Positions 1-12,290 are shown, numbered from the stretch's first letter. The stretch: DNA of 64,000 nucleotides from Gonatopus flavifemur (GCA_018340375.1 JAFFJZ010000143.1:17123-81122); one strand, 5' to 3'. Made by a program: numbers and translations. The notes: generated by a model not told the origin, from the sequence alone.

Positions 1-312
1 TAATTTGACCATCATTTTGAATATCTGGTACACATATGGGGAATATCCCAAATATTGTCTCACTAAAACGTCTTTGGATTTAGATGTTTCCAAAGAGCAC
101 AAAAGTGTTGGTGAAATACTGTCGACATTCCACTGAGTCATATTCATTTCGTGCAGTAAAAAACATTCCATACCATGTTCATAAAACGTTCATTTCCGTG
201 AACATACTTTGAAGATATGTTGAATGTCTTTATCTGCACCAAATGCATGCAACACGGATATTCTATGAATTTTCTGTGTACGTGGTTGTGTTACTTGGAT
301 TGAAATTATAAC

Positions 313-649
313 TCAGTTAGCATACAATGTCCAAAAAACATTGCTTCCATATGCCCAAGATCTCAGCCAATCGAAGTATTTGAATTTCATGAACACTGTT
401 ATTATGGGTTTGAAGTGTTAACCTCAAATAATTTTTCAATCTCTATTTAACTTCCTATGGGAATCTTTCAGGAAGATTGAAAATAAATATTGTATTCAGA
501 TACTCATGTGCAAGTGATTTGGACATTCGCGGACAATTGCATGTTACCAGTATGTCTCTGTAACGTTTTTTGGACGTTTTGGAATATTTTTTGCACATTT
601 TGCGAGGTTTTCATGAAAGGTACATGAAACCTCCTAATGCTAACTGGGA
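313..649. mobile_element. possible foldback element, TAGCA-type ends
   Basis: The left end CTCAGTTAGCATACA and the right end (reverse complement CCCAGTTAGCATTAGG) match over about 12 bases. The interior is weakly inverted. The same terminus recurs at 2118-2226. It lies upstream of the first recognised DUF4806 exon, probably in an intron. Confidence 0.4.
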
Positions 650-764
650 AATGGATATGGATGTATATTAGTATATATTCATATGCGAATTAATTATACA
701 CATATACATATTTAATGACAAGTGCGATTTACATACCTAAATCATTTCCCATTGACATTTTCAG

Positions 765-3700
765 ATGAATCTGTCTCTGGTATAGAGAGTATCTTTAGAA
801 GGTGCTTAAAACCACTTCATACAAAAATCAACTTTCTCATACGATCTAATAAACAAAAGCAGCCGGATGGTATTGAAAATGAGGAGGATAAGTGCCTATT
901 ATCTGAGTTTCCTATACGTACAAAGGAGGAGTTGATTACATCCGAAGAGGATGTAAAATCTAATGATGAGATCAAGAAGCAGTTTGTACGTTTTTCTTCT
1001 ATACTGTTTTCTTATTCTACAAGGAATGCAAAATAGAATTCTCCCTAGCAAATCCGATCATACTTCAATCGTACTGGAATTATCCTGTATGTTTGTGAAT
1101 TTTTCATACCGTAATCATACTTAAATAATACTGTTACCGAAATTAGACTGGATTTATACCAAAAATATACCGAAATCTGGTACGTTTTCTGTATTAATTG
1201 AGTATGAAGGATTCATTCTAAATTCATACCGAGTTTATACTGAAAAAATACCAGCTGATTGGGAATTTTTCAGTATACTTTGAGTATAAAAATTTCACAA
1301 ACATACGGTATGATTTCCGTCCACTTTTCATCATAGATCGGTATTTTACTAAATTACTACTAGATTCATACTGATTGTATGCCATACGACAATTTTACTA
1401 ACAAAGTACTGGAAATTCCGGTATAATCGGATCAGCTAGGGCTATCACATCGCGTACATCATGGGTTAACGGTAGCCCTTTTTTGCACCGAAGTTATGCT
1501 ATCCCGACAAATGATTGTTCCGAAATTTCGTATCCTGACGGGTTATATCCCGGAAAGTCATGATTGGTTCGTCTGTTGGAATCTATAAAAAATGAGTAAT
1601 ACAATGGGACCAGCAATAATCGGGATACTGAACTTTCGGGATAAAAACCGTTGGGATACGAAATTCCGCAACAATCATATGTCAGGATAATAGAACTCCG
1701 GTGCGAAAGAGTGAAAAATTAATTGCTTGACTCCATAAATTCCCAGAAGTGAGCTTGTGCGTTTTGGAGATTATTTCAACTCATTTCGGGTAGACACTCA
1801 CTCTCTTGCAGTTGAAAAACTAATTCACTCCACACGAAGAAAGAATCTAGGAAATGATGTTGTCACGTATCAATTACAAGCAGTCCCATGCGTTATTGTT
1901 CATTGGAACCTTTGATTATTCCATGTACTAGTGACGCCAGAATGGAGGGCGAGGACCGTCGAGGCTACCCTCTCCCCGTTACTTTTCCCCTTGCGGCCCT
2001 CTTCCGACACGCACACAATCAAATCGTCGTATGTGCCGTGATGATTCAATTGTGTGCGGACTAGAAAAGGACCGTAGGGTATCCTCGACGCTCCCCGCCC
2101 TCCATTCTGGCATCACTCCCAGTTAGCACAACATGCTTGTGGGATGTTTTTAGAACGTTCAAAAAACCTTCGCGACGTTTTTGAAACGTTTCAAAAACAT
2201 CCTATGTGCATGGTTTGCTAACGGGGCTACCAATCTTATGGAGATGAAAAATAATGAATTTCAAAATTTTTGGTTTTGACAGATCAATGAATTGCAAAAA
2301 TATAGAAATTCAAATGAGGGCAAATATACCAGAACATGTTTATACAATATGATGAAGGACGAAGTAGCACTTTTATTCTCGTGGTCTGGTCAACGAAACA
2401 CCATAAAATTCAAAGAGATGAAAATTTGTAATATTTTGATTGGTAAGTAGAATTGTTTGCTCCAACATCATTTTCAGATTGTCAATGGAATAGGACAATT
2501 GAAGAATCCATTCTTTCCTAAATGCATGCATCCTCAGTCTTACAGTTTCTTGAATCTCTCATTAGATTTTCCACGAACTCTACTGCATGGGAATTTTGAC
2601 CATGAATTCTGACCTTATTGATGATTGTAAAAGGATTCTCTGTAAAAAATATTCTGTTAAAAGGAATTGACAATCAAACGTCTGAATCGCGGTTTTTGTA
2701 CATTCGACCATGCACATTGACTCAGCACATAACATTACAGCAACATTAAAATACCGCAGTGATTTTACAGTGATACCCTGGTGAAAATTGGTTGTCAGTT
2801 TCTGACGTTTATTCCAAAAACCGGTCAGATTATGACATATGGCACACTATTGTCAGAATATGTCACACTATTGTCAGAATATGTCACACTATTGTCAGAA
2901 TATGTCACATTTTGACAAAATCTGATCGGTTCTTGCAACGATATGTCATATTAGGTTATGTGATATGAGGATATGTCAAACTTGCTATGATCTGACATTC
3001 GATTTGCACCAGGGTATTTCTGCAATATTTGTACTGAACGGGACCTTTCAATTTTAATGTTTTCCAATTCTTGCTCAAAGATTCAAATGATCGTTTTCCT
3101 ATCGATGTACGATTTTACTTCTCGATTTCTATGCGATTGATTGGAAAATTATATTGTTCATTGTATAGCGTTTGGAATTCAAAAGATCGAACTTCCTGAT
3201 TCACCCGAATACGAAGACCCCTCAGGGTGCTTCCGATAACTGTTCCCAGCAGGGCAGAAGCGAATTTTCAGCCTATCAAAAAATTGTGACGAAATTTTAA
3301 ATGTTTGAATTGTTTGACAAATTTTTCCTGCTCTGTTCGGAACAGTTATCGAGAGCACCCTCAAATTATGTTTTCAGATCAAACAGCTATTTTTGAAAAA
3401 TAATTTTCAATCATATTCCTTCAGAGGAATTGAGAAATTGTATTCGTTCCAGCGATACCAGATTTGATACGAAACCATTCATGTACGCCGATGCAATAGT
3501 ATGTACGTGGAACATTTGATACGTACGAGTGGGAACTCGTACGCACATTTGCGTCCGTATGAGTAACGGTTTCGTGTCAAATCTGGCATCGCTGATCCGT
3601 TCCCATTAGAATGTCAAATCTCTTGATAATTCTGAATGGATCATTTTTTACGCGGTTTTTTTGTAAGATTTTACTATCAGTGATAATGCCAGTAATATGA

Positions 3701-3887
3701 GATGTTCAATATATCTTCTGTGCTATTTGAACAGATACTATATCTCGATTAAAAACGTTTAAAATAATGGAATTGATGTTTTTCAGAATCCGTGGTCAAT
3801 CATTCCAAAGCTGAAAGAACCAAAATTGAAGATCAAGTGAAAAGGTGGCTACAGCGCGCTTCTGACCGAATCAAAACTCAGAAGTGA
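765..3887 (+). CDS. DUF4806-domain protein, C-terminal three exons
   Basis: Spliced model: exon 765-985, exon 2283-2442, exon 3787-3887 ending in TGA. Each junction has good signals: acceptor ...cattttcag before 765, donor GTACGT at 986, acceptor ttttgacag, donor GTAAGT at 2443, acceptor tttttcag before 3787. Phases agree: exon 1 ends in phase 0, exon 2 ends in phase 1, and exon 3 supplies the two missing bases. The joined tail is about 159 residues. The first part contains EFPIRTKEELITSEEDVK; the second contains MMKDEVALLFSWSGQ followed by IKFKEMKICNILI; the third is basic and ends WLQRASDRIKTQK. This order (P-[IL]-[RK]-T-x-EEL, then a conserved Trp/Gly region, then F-K-E-M-K, then a basic WL tail) is what I know of DUF4806, a domain common in uncharacterised insect proteins. 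The start codon and upstream exons are not seen; exon 1 opens mid-codon, so they probably lie before this window. Biochemical function is unknown. Both introns are largely filled with foldback elements. Confidence 0.82.
1043..1441. mobile_element. foldback element in DUF4806 intron 1
   Basis: Terminal inverted repeat CCCTAGCAAATCCGATCAT at the left, matched by CCCTAGCTGATCCGATTAT read from the right. The interior is rich in short motifs such as 'tcatacc', repeated in both orientations. About 399 bp, no coding capacity. Confidence 0.7.
1488..1712. mobile_element. foldback element in DUF4806 intron 1
   Basis: Inverted arms: left GCACCGAAGTTATGCTATCC with GAAATTTCGTATCC further in; right GGATACGAAATTCC then GAACTCCGGTGC. 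Several indels. Non-coding. Confidence 0.65.
1931..2117. mobile_element. GC-rich foldback element, hAT-like ends
   Basis: Left TAGTGACGCCAGAATGGAGG and right (reverse complement) GAGTGATGCCAGAATGGAGG, continuing inward as GGGCG...GTCGAGG. The AGTGATGCCAG terminus resembles that of the giant palindrome at 32250 and many hAT elements, but I see no matching 8-bp flanking duplication here. It is markedly more GC-rich than its surroundings. Confidence 0.7.
2118..2226. mobile_element. short foldback element (TAGCA-type ends)
   Basis: Terminal repeat CCCAGTTAGCACAACATGC against CCCCGTTAGCAAACCATGC from the right. The core pairs AACGTTC/GAAACGTTTC segments. About 109 bp; directly abuts the preceding element and ends some 56 bp before exon 2. 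Confidence 0.6.
2776..3014. mobile_element. CCCTGGT-type foldback with TA duplication
   Basis: Ends CCCTGGTGAAAATTG / CCCTGGTGCAAATCG, each flanked by TA, as expected of Tc1/mariner-like targeting. The interior has about three tandem copies of a 20-21 bp unit (tatgtcacactattgtcag; 2855-2910) and inverted arms around TCTGATCGGTT. Lies in DUF4806 intron 2. Confidence 0.72.
3219..3367. mobile_element. foldback element in DUF4806 intron 2
   Basis: Left arm AGGGTGCTTCCGATAACTG pairs with the right arm, read in reverse as AGGGTGCTCTCGATAACTG. About 150 bp. Non-coding; the open minus-strand frame across it is a by-product. Confidence 0.6.
3450..3594. mobile_element. hAT-like foldback MITE with near-perfect 8-bp duplication
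   Basis: Ends CAGCGATACCAGATTTGA / CAGCGATGCCAGATTTGA; flanks are ATTCGTTC (3442-3449) and ATCCGTTC (3595-3602), seven of eight identical. CAG-G termini with 8-bp target duplication are the hAT hallmark. 145 bp with pairing through most of its length. Confidence 0.72.
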
Positions 3888-3984
3888 ATATTTCCTCACA
3901 ACGATGAAGCAACGTATTCTTTCAGTAGTATGAATAGGGCTGATTATTTTAATCTAGTGGATCTTGCTCATTCAGCAAAATACG

Positions 3985-4640
3985 TACTGGTATCCTAGTC
4001 TCGTAGTAACGTTTATAATTTCTGATTCAAACATTTGAGATATCTAATAGTGTTCATTTATGTTGAAATAATCACCATAGGGTTAGGGTTTTTATTTGGT
4101 ACGAACAGTTAACGTCTTTTCTTCTTTGAAGGCAACTGACTAGGAGTTTAATATATATCTTTGAACGAGGAAGTGTTGTTAAGTTAGTGAAATCATTAAT
4201 CGTATCCTAGTCTCCTAGTAATGTTCTTGATTTTTAACTCAAACATTGGAGATATCTAATTATGTTCATTTATGTTGAAATGATGGCCACAGGATTGGCA
4301 TTTTTATTTCGTACAAACAATTAATGTCTTCTATTTTCTTCTTTGAAAGGCAACTGCTTACAAGTTTGATATACATATATCTTTGAACGAGAAATTGCTG
4401 TTCAGTTAACGAAATAAGTATTCGTTTCCTAGTCTCGTAGTAATGTTCTTGATTTGTACTTCAAACATATAAGAAATCTAATTATGTTTATTTATGTTGA
4501 GAGAACAATCAAATGATAGGGGTTTTTATTTTGTACAAACAATTCAACGATTTTCATTTCCTCCTTTGAAAAGGCAACTGCCTGGAAGTTCGCTATTTTT
4601 CTTTGAATGGGAGATTATTGTTTTGGGAAACAAGAAAGTA
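3985..4640 (+). repeat. three-copy tandem repeat, about 215 bp unit
   Basis: Copies begin near 3994, 4206 and 4428, each opening with CCTAGTCTC(G/C)TAGTAA and containing TTCATTTATGTTGA and GGCAACTG. Copies are clearly diverged. Located about 100 bp after the DUF4806 stop codon, so it may form its 3' UTR or lie just beyond it. Confidence 0.75.
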
Positions 4641-6800
4641 TTCCAGTTGACGGAGCATGATTTTTATTAAAAAATCATTTCTCTATCGTAGGCATTTTTC
4701 AAACAACTATTGGTCATGGATTGTGAGCCAAATTCTTCCTCTCACTTTGAAATAATAAGAATAAACATATTACAGGAAAAGTGTACAATTTACATTCTGT
4801 TTATTTTTGGATTATCGCCATTTCAGTAATATCAAAAACAAGGTCAACAAAAATTATATAATAAACTACACAATCCATATTTCAGATATAATAATAACCA
4901 CATGAAATTTGCCTTACTGAACAATTTGCTTACTCGAATCTATGTGCAATAAGTTTTTAGAATAAGAATATGATGATGATTCCAATGAAGAAATTCTTTA
5001 TTACAATTTGCTCTATTATGAAAGTTTGTATTAATAAAAAAGATTGTTTATGTGAAACAAATATGTTGTTGGTGAAAAATAAAGGTGAATGATTTATTCA
5101 TTCCAGCCATCAAATATTCAAATGTGGCTCCATTGATTATTAAAAAATATGTATTGTAGAAGAACACACTACAGTTGAATGGAGGAAATATTTGTTTAGC
5201 TATATTCGACAATATATTCATTGAACAGAAGTGTATTTTCTTTCCATGCATGGGTGAATGTTTAGACATATATTCATGCCCATCAATATTAAATCATACA
5301 ATATATCCGAACCTAAATCCACTTACATTCCAATAAAATTCATTTTCATCCTCACATAATTGTCACCACTGTTCAGAAATGATTTTTCATGATATATTTT
5401 ACGAGTTCCTCAAGAATTCAAAGAATAATCCAGTTTGAATTCTTTTATTTGAATCAAGTGTTCTTTTTGAACATCAGAATATCTTCATTTGTACTGTCAG
5501 AACGGGTGTACTTTTACATTTCTTTGAGAATTCAATGAGTCTGCTACAGGGACTTCTGAAGACTTCTTAGAGATTTGTGGTACACAAAATGATTTCTTCC
5601 AGAATTCCATGCGAACTGGATATGCTGTATGGGTTATGATGTGAAGTTGCGTCAAATCGAGAGAGTTTTCAGATTATTATGCATGATCTTTTACTACATT
5701 CAGTTGTGAACATCATACTTTTTCATTTATAGTACTACTTTAGTACAAAATGTAGTAATATTTGGAACATCATTTTTCTCGTGTGAGGTAAAAAATGTAT
5801 AACAATCGGAGGATAGGAACGGAAGATATCTGCATGAGAACGGTATTCACGAAATTTTCAAAAGTTGTTCCAAACCTTAGTGCTCACCTTTTATTCTCTC
5901 CATTCCGATTTGCTTGAAATTTATATCACCAAATAACCACCCCGCGAATTGAGTATGCCCAAAATTCAACGAAATTCGGATGATACGAACACAGAAAAGG
6001 CACGCTTCCAAAACATCGTCCAATAATGCGGATCTCAAAAAAAATTTTTTCACAGTTTTTACCCAATTGGGAAACTCGTATGGAAGCACTGTCGGGATCA
6101 TAACTAAAACGTAGTACAATTGGAAAAAAAAACGAAATCACAAATCACCCTGAATATTCTTAGTTGGAGTACAGTCACACCAAATTTTTACCGAATCCAC
6201 GCTTATTTTCTACTTAAAAGGAACCGAAAGATATTGGTAGAAAATTCACAAATACACCCTTTTTTTTTTTTTATGTTGAAATACACAGGAAAAATATTAT
6301 CTTATAAATTACGATGTGAGAATTGTAGTGGAGGACTATATCTGCGGAATTAGTCTATTTAAAATGTAACATCGTGAATTGTGCTGTTTTTTGGTTAAAT
6401 CATGTTGAATATTACGATGTTCATTCCTAAAAAAGAAGGTTATAAGAGCAATATGTGTCTCTAATATCTGACAATTCCTGCTTTTTCAAGTATGGTCCTC
6501 TGCTGCGATTTAAACATCGTAATTGAAAGGGTGATATTTTCTCTGGATACCCAAGTACCACTGATTTTTCACTTGATTTGCACTTTCACCAAATCCACAT
6601 AAAAAAAACACGGTGTTACATTTTCATTAGGGATGTCTTCATGATACGAATCATGATTGTACTGAGGCTAAGACAAATTCGGATCATTCGGATATACATT
6701 TGCATTCCACCTATGAATCGGAATTCTGATGTTAGTTTCAATTAATCTCATCCAGGAGTTATGTTCACGTCCCAAATCCCATAAAATGTCACGGTAATTC
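4641..6800. other. AT-rich intergenic DNA, no supported gene
   Basis: I see no convincing exon or intact element. Weak similarity exists between 5790-5880 and 10925-11010 (both carry a motif like CAATCGGA(G)GATAGGAA). The stretch 6640-6800 resembles 9950-10150 (shared CTGAGGC...GGATCAT...GCATTT and AATGTCACG), suggesting old dispersed repeats. Confidence 0.5.
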
Positions 6801-6802
6801 AC

Positions 6803-9056
6803 CCTGGTAGAAATTTTCTCTAGTACATCGAGAGTTACTTATAAGTTTACTATCTTACTTGTGAGTCACTCATAAGGAAAACTTACGAGTAACTTAGTAG
6901 GATGTAACACTTCACTTAACTAAATTCTAGCCATCAAAACTAGCGAGGCATTCAGTAGTAACTGACCAGGAACTTGTAAGAAACTAGCGCCACACTCATG
7001 ACAGCAATTATATGCCAAAAAAGTTGTGAAGTTATAATAATACATCAACAATGATTATTCAGTAAAATATGCATGCTTTGGCCCAAAATGTTTTTGAAAA
7101 TAAAAAATTGAATTTCGAGCAAAAATCATGTTTCAGAGGGGACACTTGCAGATTACCACCAACGTTTACCTCGTGTTCAATGCGATGGAGAGAATATTGA
7201 AACCTCCGAGAGAATCGAACCTACCTAAACCAATTCCTACCTAATGTTGCGCGATCTACTATCCTAACGCCCTAACGACCTAAGCTAAACCGGTACCTAC
7301 GCGATGCATCAGAAAAGATCAATCAAAGTGACGTGTTTATCCGATTCAATCATCCGTCGGTTGAATATAATAATCTATGAGCCTGTGTGAAAATTGCAGT
7401 TCGGTTGACAGATGTGAGGTTAAATTTATGTGATCAAAAAATGGATGAATTATTTTTGTGAAATGTGTGGTGGTTATTTCTTGAATAATGTGTATCAAAA
7501 AATCTGTTATTAAGTGCAAAATGAATCAGTGAATCAGTCATAGCTGTTGTAACATGTCAAAAAATCGTAATTTGTTGATGCAGTGAAAATGAATTTTCTT
7601 CAAATACTTACATCAATACTTCTAGGCAAAAACTCAGAGATCATATTAATTTTGTAATGAATATGAGTTATGAAGAACTCATTTGATCAAAAATATGTCA
7701 AAAGAATGTTCAAAATGAATTGCAAAAACCTTGGATTATTCACTTGCAGCTCGACAGATGGTTTTACTTTTCAAATTGAAGAGTACTCTTCATGTTGAAA
7801 TTTTCAAATTTGAGGAAAAAGACTTATTTTCTGAGTTGAATTCGTTGTTAGGGTGATGACAAACTTGTAGGAAGAGTTTGAAAGTTGGGTGGAATCTATA
7901 TTGATCAGGAAAGTCCAAATCGTGTGGCAAAAGTTAGAAAATCTGTCAACTTAGCTTACGGCACATGAGTATTCTATTAGAAAAAATCTAGGAAGGAAAA
8001 ATTTTAAAAAATTTTTCAAGTTGGTACAGAGTAAGAGAGGACAGATATATTCATTGAATTTTATTGGTTATTATAAAAATGTTGATAAATACGTAAAGGC
8101 TATGTATGACTCAATTTATCGTCTCTCAATATTTTTGTTTCAATGCTTTTATATTGTGTGCATTTTTGTATCTTTTCACTAGTAGGTCGAGGAAACATGT
8201 GTATTGAACCTGTTTTATAAATATAACATTTATTTGTAGGAACATGATACAACATTATTGGAACAGAAATATTAAAAGACGACACATTGGATCTTCTATA
8301 GCCTTTCCTTATTCATCAACATTTTTATAATAACCAATGAAATTCAATGAATATATCTGTCCTCTCTTACTCTGTACCAACTTGATTTTACTAAATTTTG
8401 ATACATTTCTCCTGCCTAGATTTCGTTTAGTGAAGAAAAGCTGATAGAATACCCATGTGCCGTGAGCTAAGTTGACAATCAATTTGATATTGATATTGTT
8501 GTTGTTGATATTGTCGTGTATTTGAATAGAATTCATTTTCACCACATCAGCAAATTACGATTTTTTTACATATTACAACAGTGATGACTGATTAAATAAT
8601 TCATTTTGCACTCAATAACAGATTTTTTATGCATATTAATCAAGAAATGACGAAAGAAGAGTACTTGGTCGAAACTTATATTTGATTATGACGAAACACA
8701 TATTCATTCAGTTCATGCTCTTTGAATAATACTCAAATGATGTGTATGATGATGTGTCGTGTAGAAAAGAAAAATGATGCTGAATAGTTAATAAATCAAC
8801 CTTATGAGAATTGTGATGAGTTATATGAAACACTTATTTCGCTGGTGATGGTTGAACGTTTGTTAAGTGTTTTTCTGTATGCACAACGTGGAAAATCTTG
8901 TGAAATTCTCATAAGTTCCGCCTAATTATAACCCAAATAGTTAGTTGAGTTAAACTTATCACTTACTGACCAGTAATTCACGAGTTTTACTTAACTAGTT
9001 CTCCCTCACTAGTGCCTCACGAGTTGTGGTAAAAACTTATGATATTTCTACTAGGG
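6803..9056. mobile_element. 2.25-kb foldback element with long inverted arms
   Basis: Left end CCCTGGTAGAAATTTTC, right end read in reverse CCCTAGTAGAAATATC. Outer arms share accumulations of 'acttatnagt'. Inner arms pair closely: 7490-7600 with about 8500-8650, 7947-7978 with 8447-8478, and 8003-8093 with 8317-8395. Around 8100-8300 is the unpaired centre. No transposase is recognisable. Confidence 0.7.
7205..7295 (-). repeat. tRNA-derived SINE-like head
   Basis: On the minus strand there is an A-box-like TTAGCTTAGGTCGTT (7273-7287) and a B box GGTTCGATTCT (7211-7221), about 55 bases apart, longer than in a true tRNA. There is no clear acceptor stem. Best read as the pol III promoter head of a SINE or tRNA relic lying in the foldback element's left half. 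Confidence 0.45.
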
Positions 9057-9107
9057 CATATATGGCAGGTTTAGATGCAGCAAGAGAACCATTTCATTCG
9101 AATGTCG

Positions 9108-9903
9108 GACAGGGTATGATTTATGCACGTAAGAATCATACACGTATTAATTGTACACAAAAAATAAAACCCAAAAGTATTTACACTGATCATTTTTGTC
9201 AAACACATAATATTTTATGCAATGATTATTTGTGCACGTTAAACTGATTGATATAGAAATTGTAAACAAAATATTTTACAAGCGTCAAAAATGTCAACAA
9301 CAAAAATTGTACACATATTGTTTATGCACGATTAGGAAATAAAATTAATTAGTGTAATTATTGTACTCCTAATCCAATTCATAGTAATTATTCAATAAAA
9401 CGAGAAAAATTTCTCATATGAATTTCATTAGGTGTGTAATAATTCTACACTAATTAATTACATTTTTTGTCCGTGCATAAAAACATGTGTACGATTCTTG
9501 TGAATCACTTTTTTTCAAGCATGAAAAATATTTATTTTAAAATTTCCTTTTCAAATAATTATACTTAAAAAAATTCTTATGTGTTAAATATTAGGTATTT
9601 AAAAAAAATTATTAGTGTAAATACTTTTGGGTTTTATTTTTCGTGTACAATTGATACGTGTATGATTCTTACGTGCATAAAACATACTCTGTCTCGTGCA
9701 TAAACAATATGTGTAAAATTTTTTGACGCTTGTAAAATATTTCGTGTACAATTTCTATATCAATTTATTTAACGCGCACAAATAATCATTGAATAAAATA
9801 TTATGTGTTGGACAAAAATGATCAGTGTGAATACTTTTGGGTTTTATTTTTTGTGTACAATTAATACGTGTATGATTCTTACGTGCATAAATCATACCCT
9901 GTC
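9108..9903. mobile_element. foldback transposon with perfect 8-bp target duplication
   Basis: Flanked by GAATGTCG at 9100-9107 and again at 9904-9911. Ends GACAGGGTATGATTTATGCA on both sides, with arms about 190 bp long and nearly identical. A further partial copy of the terminal segment lies inside (about 9610-9700), so the right side is duplicated. Non-coding, 796 bp. An 8-bp duplication fits hAT or P-type transposases; the GACAGGG terminus does not settle which. Confidence 0.85.
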
Positions 9904-9911
9904 GAATGTCG

Positions 9912-11690
9912 TATACTTGAATTCTTCCATTTGTATGACTTCGCGGCTATTTTGAATGTTCTGATGAGTATGGCATACGATTTCCTCCACATCCAAGTCT
10001 CATTTCGAAAGTTTCGATTTGGCTGAGGCGAGCAAAAGATTTGGATCATCCTGAGATGCATTTCCGATTTGTCGTTGGTTCAAAAGTGAGGTCTTATATG
10101 CAATTCATCTCATTTACCATGGAATATCTGTTGCTGAGATCCTACAGAATGTCACGATTACTCATATGTGACAGTTTTGAGATTAAAAAAAGAATCAATT
10201 TCATTTGAATGTCGTATACGTGTACTATCTCACCTGCATCACGAGCGTGAATCAAAATTGTCTTCTCTGGAATGAAAATTTAATCAATATTCAATCATTT
10301 TCGGATTTTGTTCAAAAGATTCAATTCCTCCGTATATACCTTCTTGTATGCTCTGAATATCGAATATCTCTCAGAGAAATTATATCAGACACAAAGTATC
10401 GAATTCCAAAATATAACCAACATAGTTCGATTCCAATGATTATAATATATATTCATGGAAAACTTATCTGGAAACATTAGAAGTCACAATGCATTCTCAC
10501 AACAACGATGAACATGATAATATAGTCTCCATTTCAACACTTCAGATCAATTTTTCCGTCCCCGACAATTAACTTCGCATTCATCAACAGGATTATATGG
10601 AATGTCAAAACATTTTTTTTACAAATTCCAAATTGCAAGTTCATACATAACATACGATAAATGATGTGAGCCCATGTTCACTACGATTAATCACATTTAG
10701 AATTAAAATCTTCTCATTTCTTGTGAAAATGTTACTTTTTTTGTATTCTCATATGTTTATCACGTGTACAACTTCAACACACTCAATTTTTCACAAATTT
10801 TGGATATACTCACCAAAGACTCTCAATAGTCTCCATAGTCTATGCAGAACCGTTTCTCTCCCTAGACTCTCCATATACTATGCATAGACTATCCATAAAT
10901 CTCTTTACACGGGTAAAAATTGTAAATTTTAAATTTCATGGCAATCGGATAATAGGAAATGGAGATATGAGCGGTCAGAGAATCACGATTTTCAAAAACG
11001 TCTTTCACAATATTTTTAAAACGTGTTATCCGATCCAGACCAAAATCAGTAGGTCTCGTGGTGATCGCGTTTTCTCGACATTCTGAAGCGTTTGGCAAAG
11101 GCGGAATACCCCCTTCTGTATCATCGATTTTTGACCCTATTACAATACTTCGTTTCCTTGGATACAAGGAACATGGAAGTAAAATCAATTTTTTATGAAC
11201 AATTTACTTGAAAATGACGAAAAAGAAATTTTTTCGGGCTTCATGAAATAATTCATGTAATTCAATCAATTACCTTCAATTTAAGCGCTCGTTTGTCCAA
11301 ATCGATTGCACCGTGAAAAGTTATGAATTTTCAAAAAACGTGTTCCTTATTAAGACTTCAATTATTCATAACTTCCGCAAAAAAAATATTCTGCTGAATC
11401 ATTTCACAGACTCATTTCTCACATGAAGAGCTATCATTTTAACTACATTTCATTGAATTATGAAAACCGAAATTTTATCCGTACTCATTTCAGAAATTCT
11501 TACCCATACATCTAATTGAATCTTATTAGATCCAAAAGATGAGAAATAACGGCTTTTCGATCCGCATAGATCTTGTGAGATGTACGTCCATTTACTTCAA
11601 CAAAAAATTTTTCGTTCAGGAGACTAAAGCATCAAGGGGTGAAGGAGGGGAATAGTCAAATTTCGCGCGAACTTTTTTCAGCCGGTACGT
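9912..11690. other. AT-rich region, old dispersed repeats only
   Basis: No supported gene. 9950-10150 is a diverged relative of 6640-6800. 10800-10880 holds short repeats of CATAGACT/TCCATA. 10908-11180 carries a segment related to 5790-5880. Open frames here are short and show no family motif. Confidence 0.45.
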
Positions 11691-12159
11691 TATCAAGGGT
11701 GCTCACTGATCGAATTTTTCCTCTAGAAAACTACTAGATTATTTCAACCGTTTTACGTTATTAATATCCAATTGATTACATTAATATTTACATTAAAAAT
11801 TCAAAATCAATCACAGAATCCGCCTCTGGTCTCAAAATACTGACAGACAAGTTCTTTTTCATGACATCAAAAACCGGAATAGAGGTTTCTTATTGACTGA
11901 TAACGAAATTTCGTTCTCGTTAATTACAACGATTTTCTCAGAAACAAAAAATATAGACCACAGTCAGATTGTTGCGATTGATTCCAAGATCACAGTCGGA
12001 TTGTTTTTACGATCTTTTGATCCCAAGTTTCATATAATTGATTAAATATTATTGATGTAAAACGGTTGGAATGGTCTACTACTTTTTTTGGGAAGTAAAT
12101 CAGCAGTGTATACCCTCAATACAAATTCGAAGTAAATAATAAAGGTTCGCTTCATTCTA

Positions 12160-12290
12160 CGTTCCCCAAACTGCTGCAACTAAATATCTTAAACCAATAC
12201 ATCTACTTTTATGATTGCAAGTAGCGATTCGCAATATTTGAAGCAAGTTAGGGTGGCAGGGCGCTCTGAACGAACTTAGCTATAATAAAT
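12160..12290. repeat. dispersed repeat, copy 1 of 3
   Basis: Shares an ordered series of motifs with 14195-14315 and, inverted, 59795-59915: ACCAATnnATT, a G(A/C)GAATTCGnAATA core, TTG(G/A)AGCAAGTT, then a GGCG/GGGC segment and CTAAACGAAnTnAGCTA. About 120 bp; diverged. Confidence 0.5.

Noticed and set aside
2840..2910. Possible CRISPR-like repeats (three 20-21 bp direct copies)
   Set aside because: Copies are contiguous without spacers, inside a TA-flanked foldback; the genome is eukaryotic.
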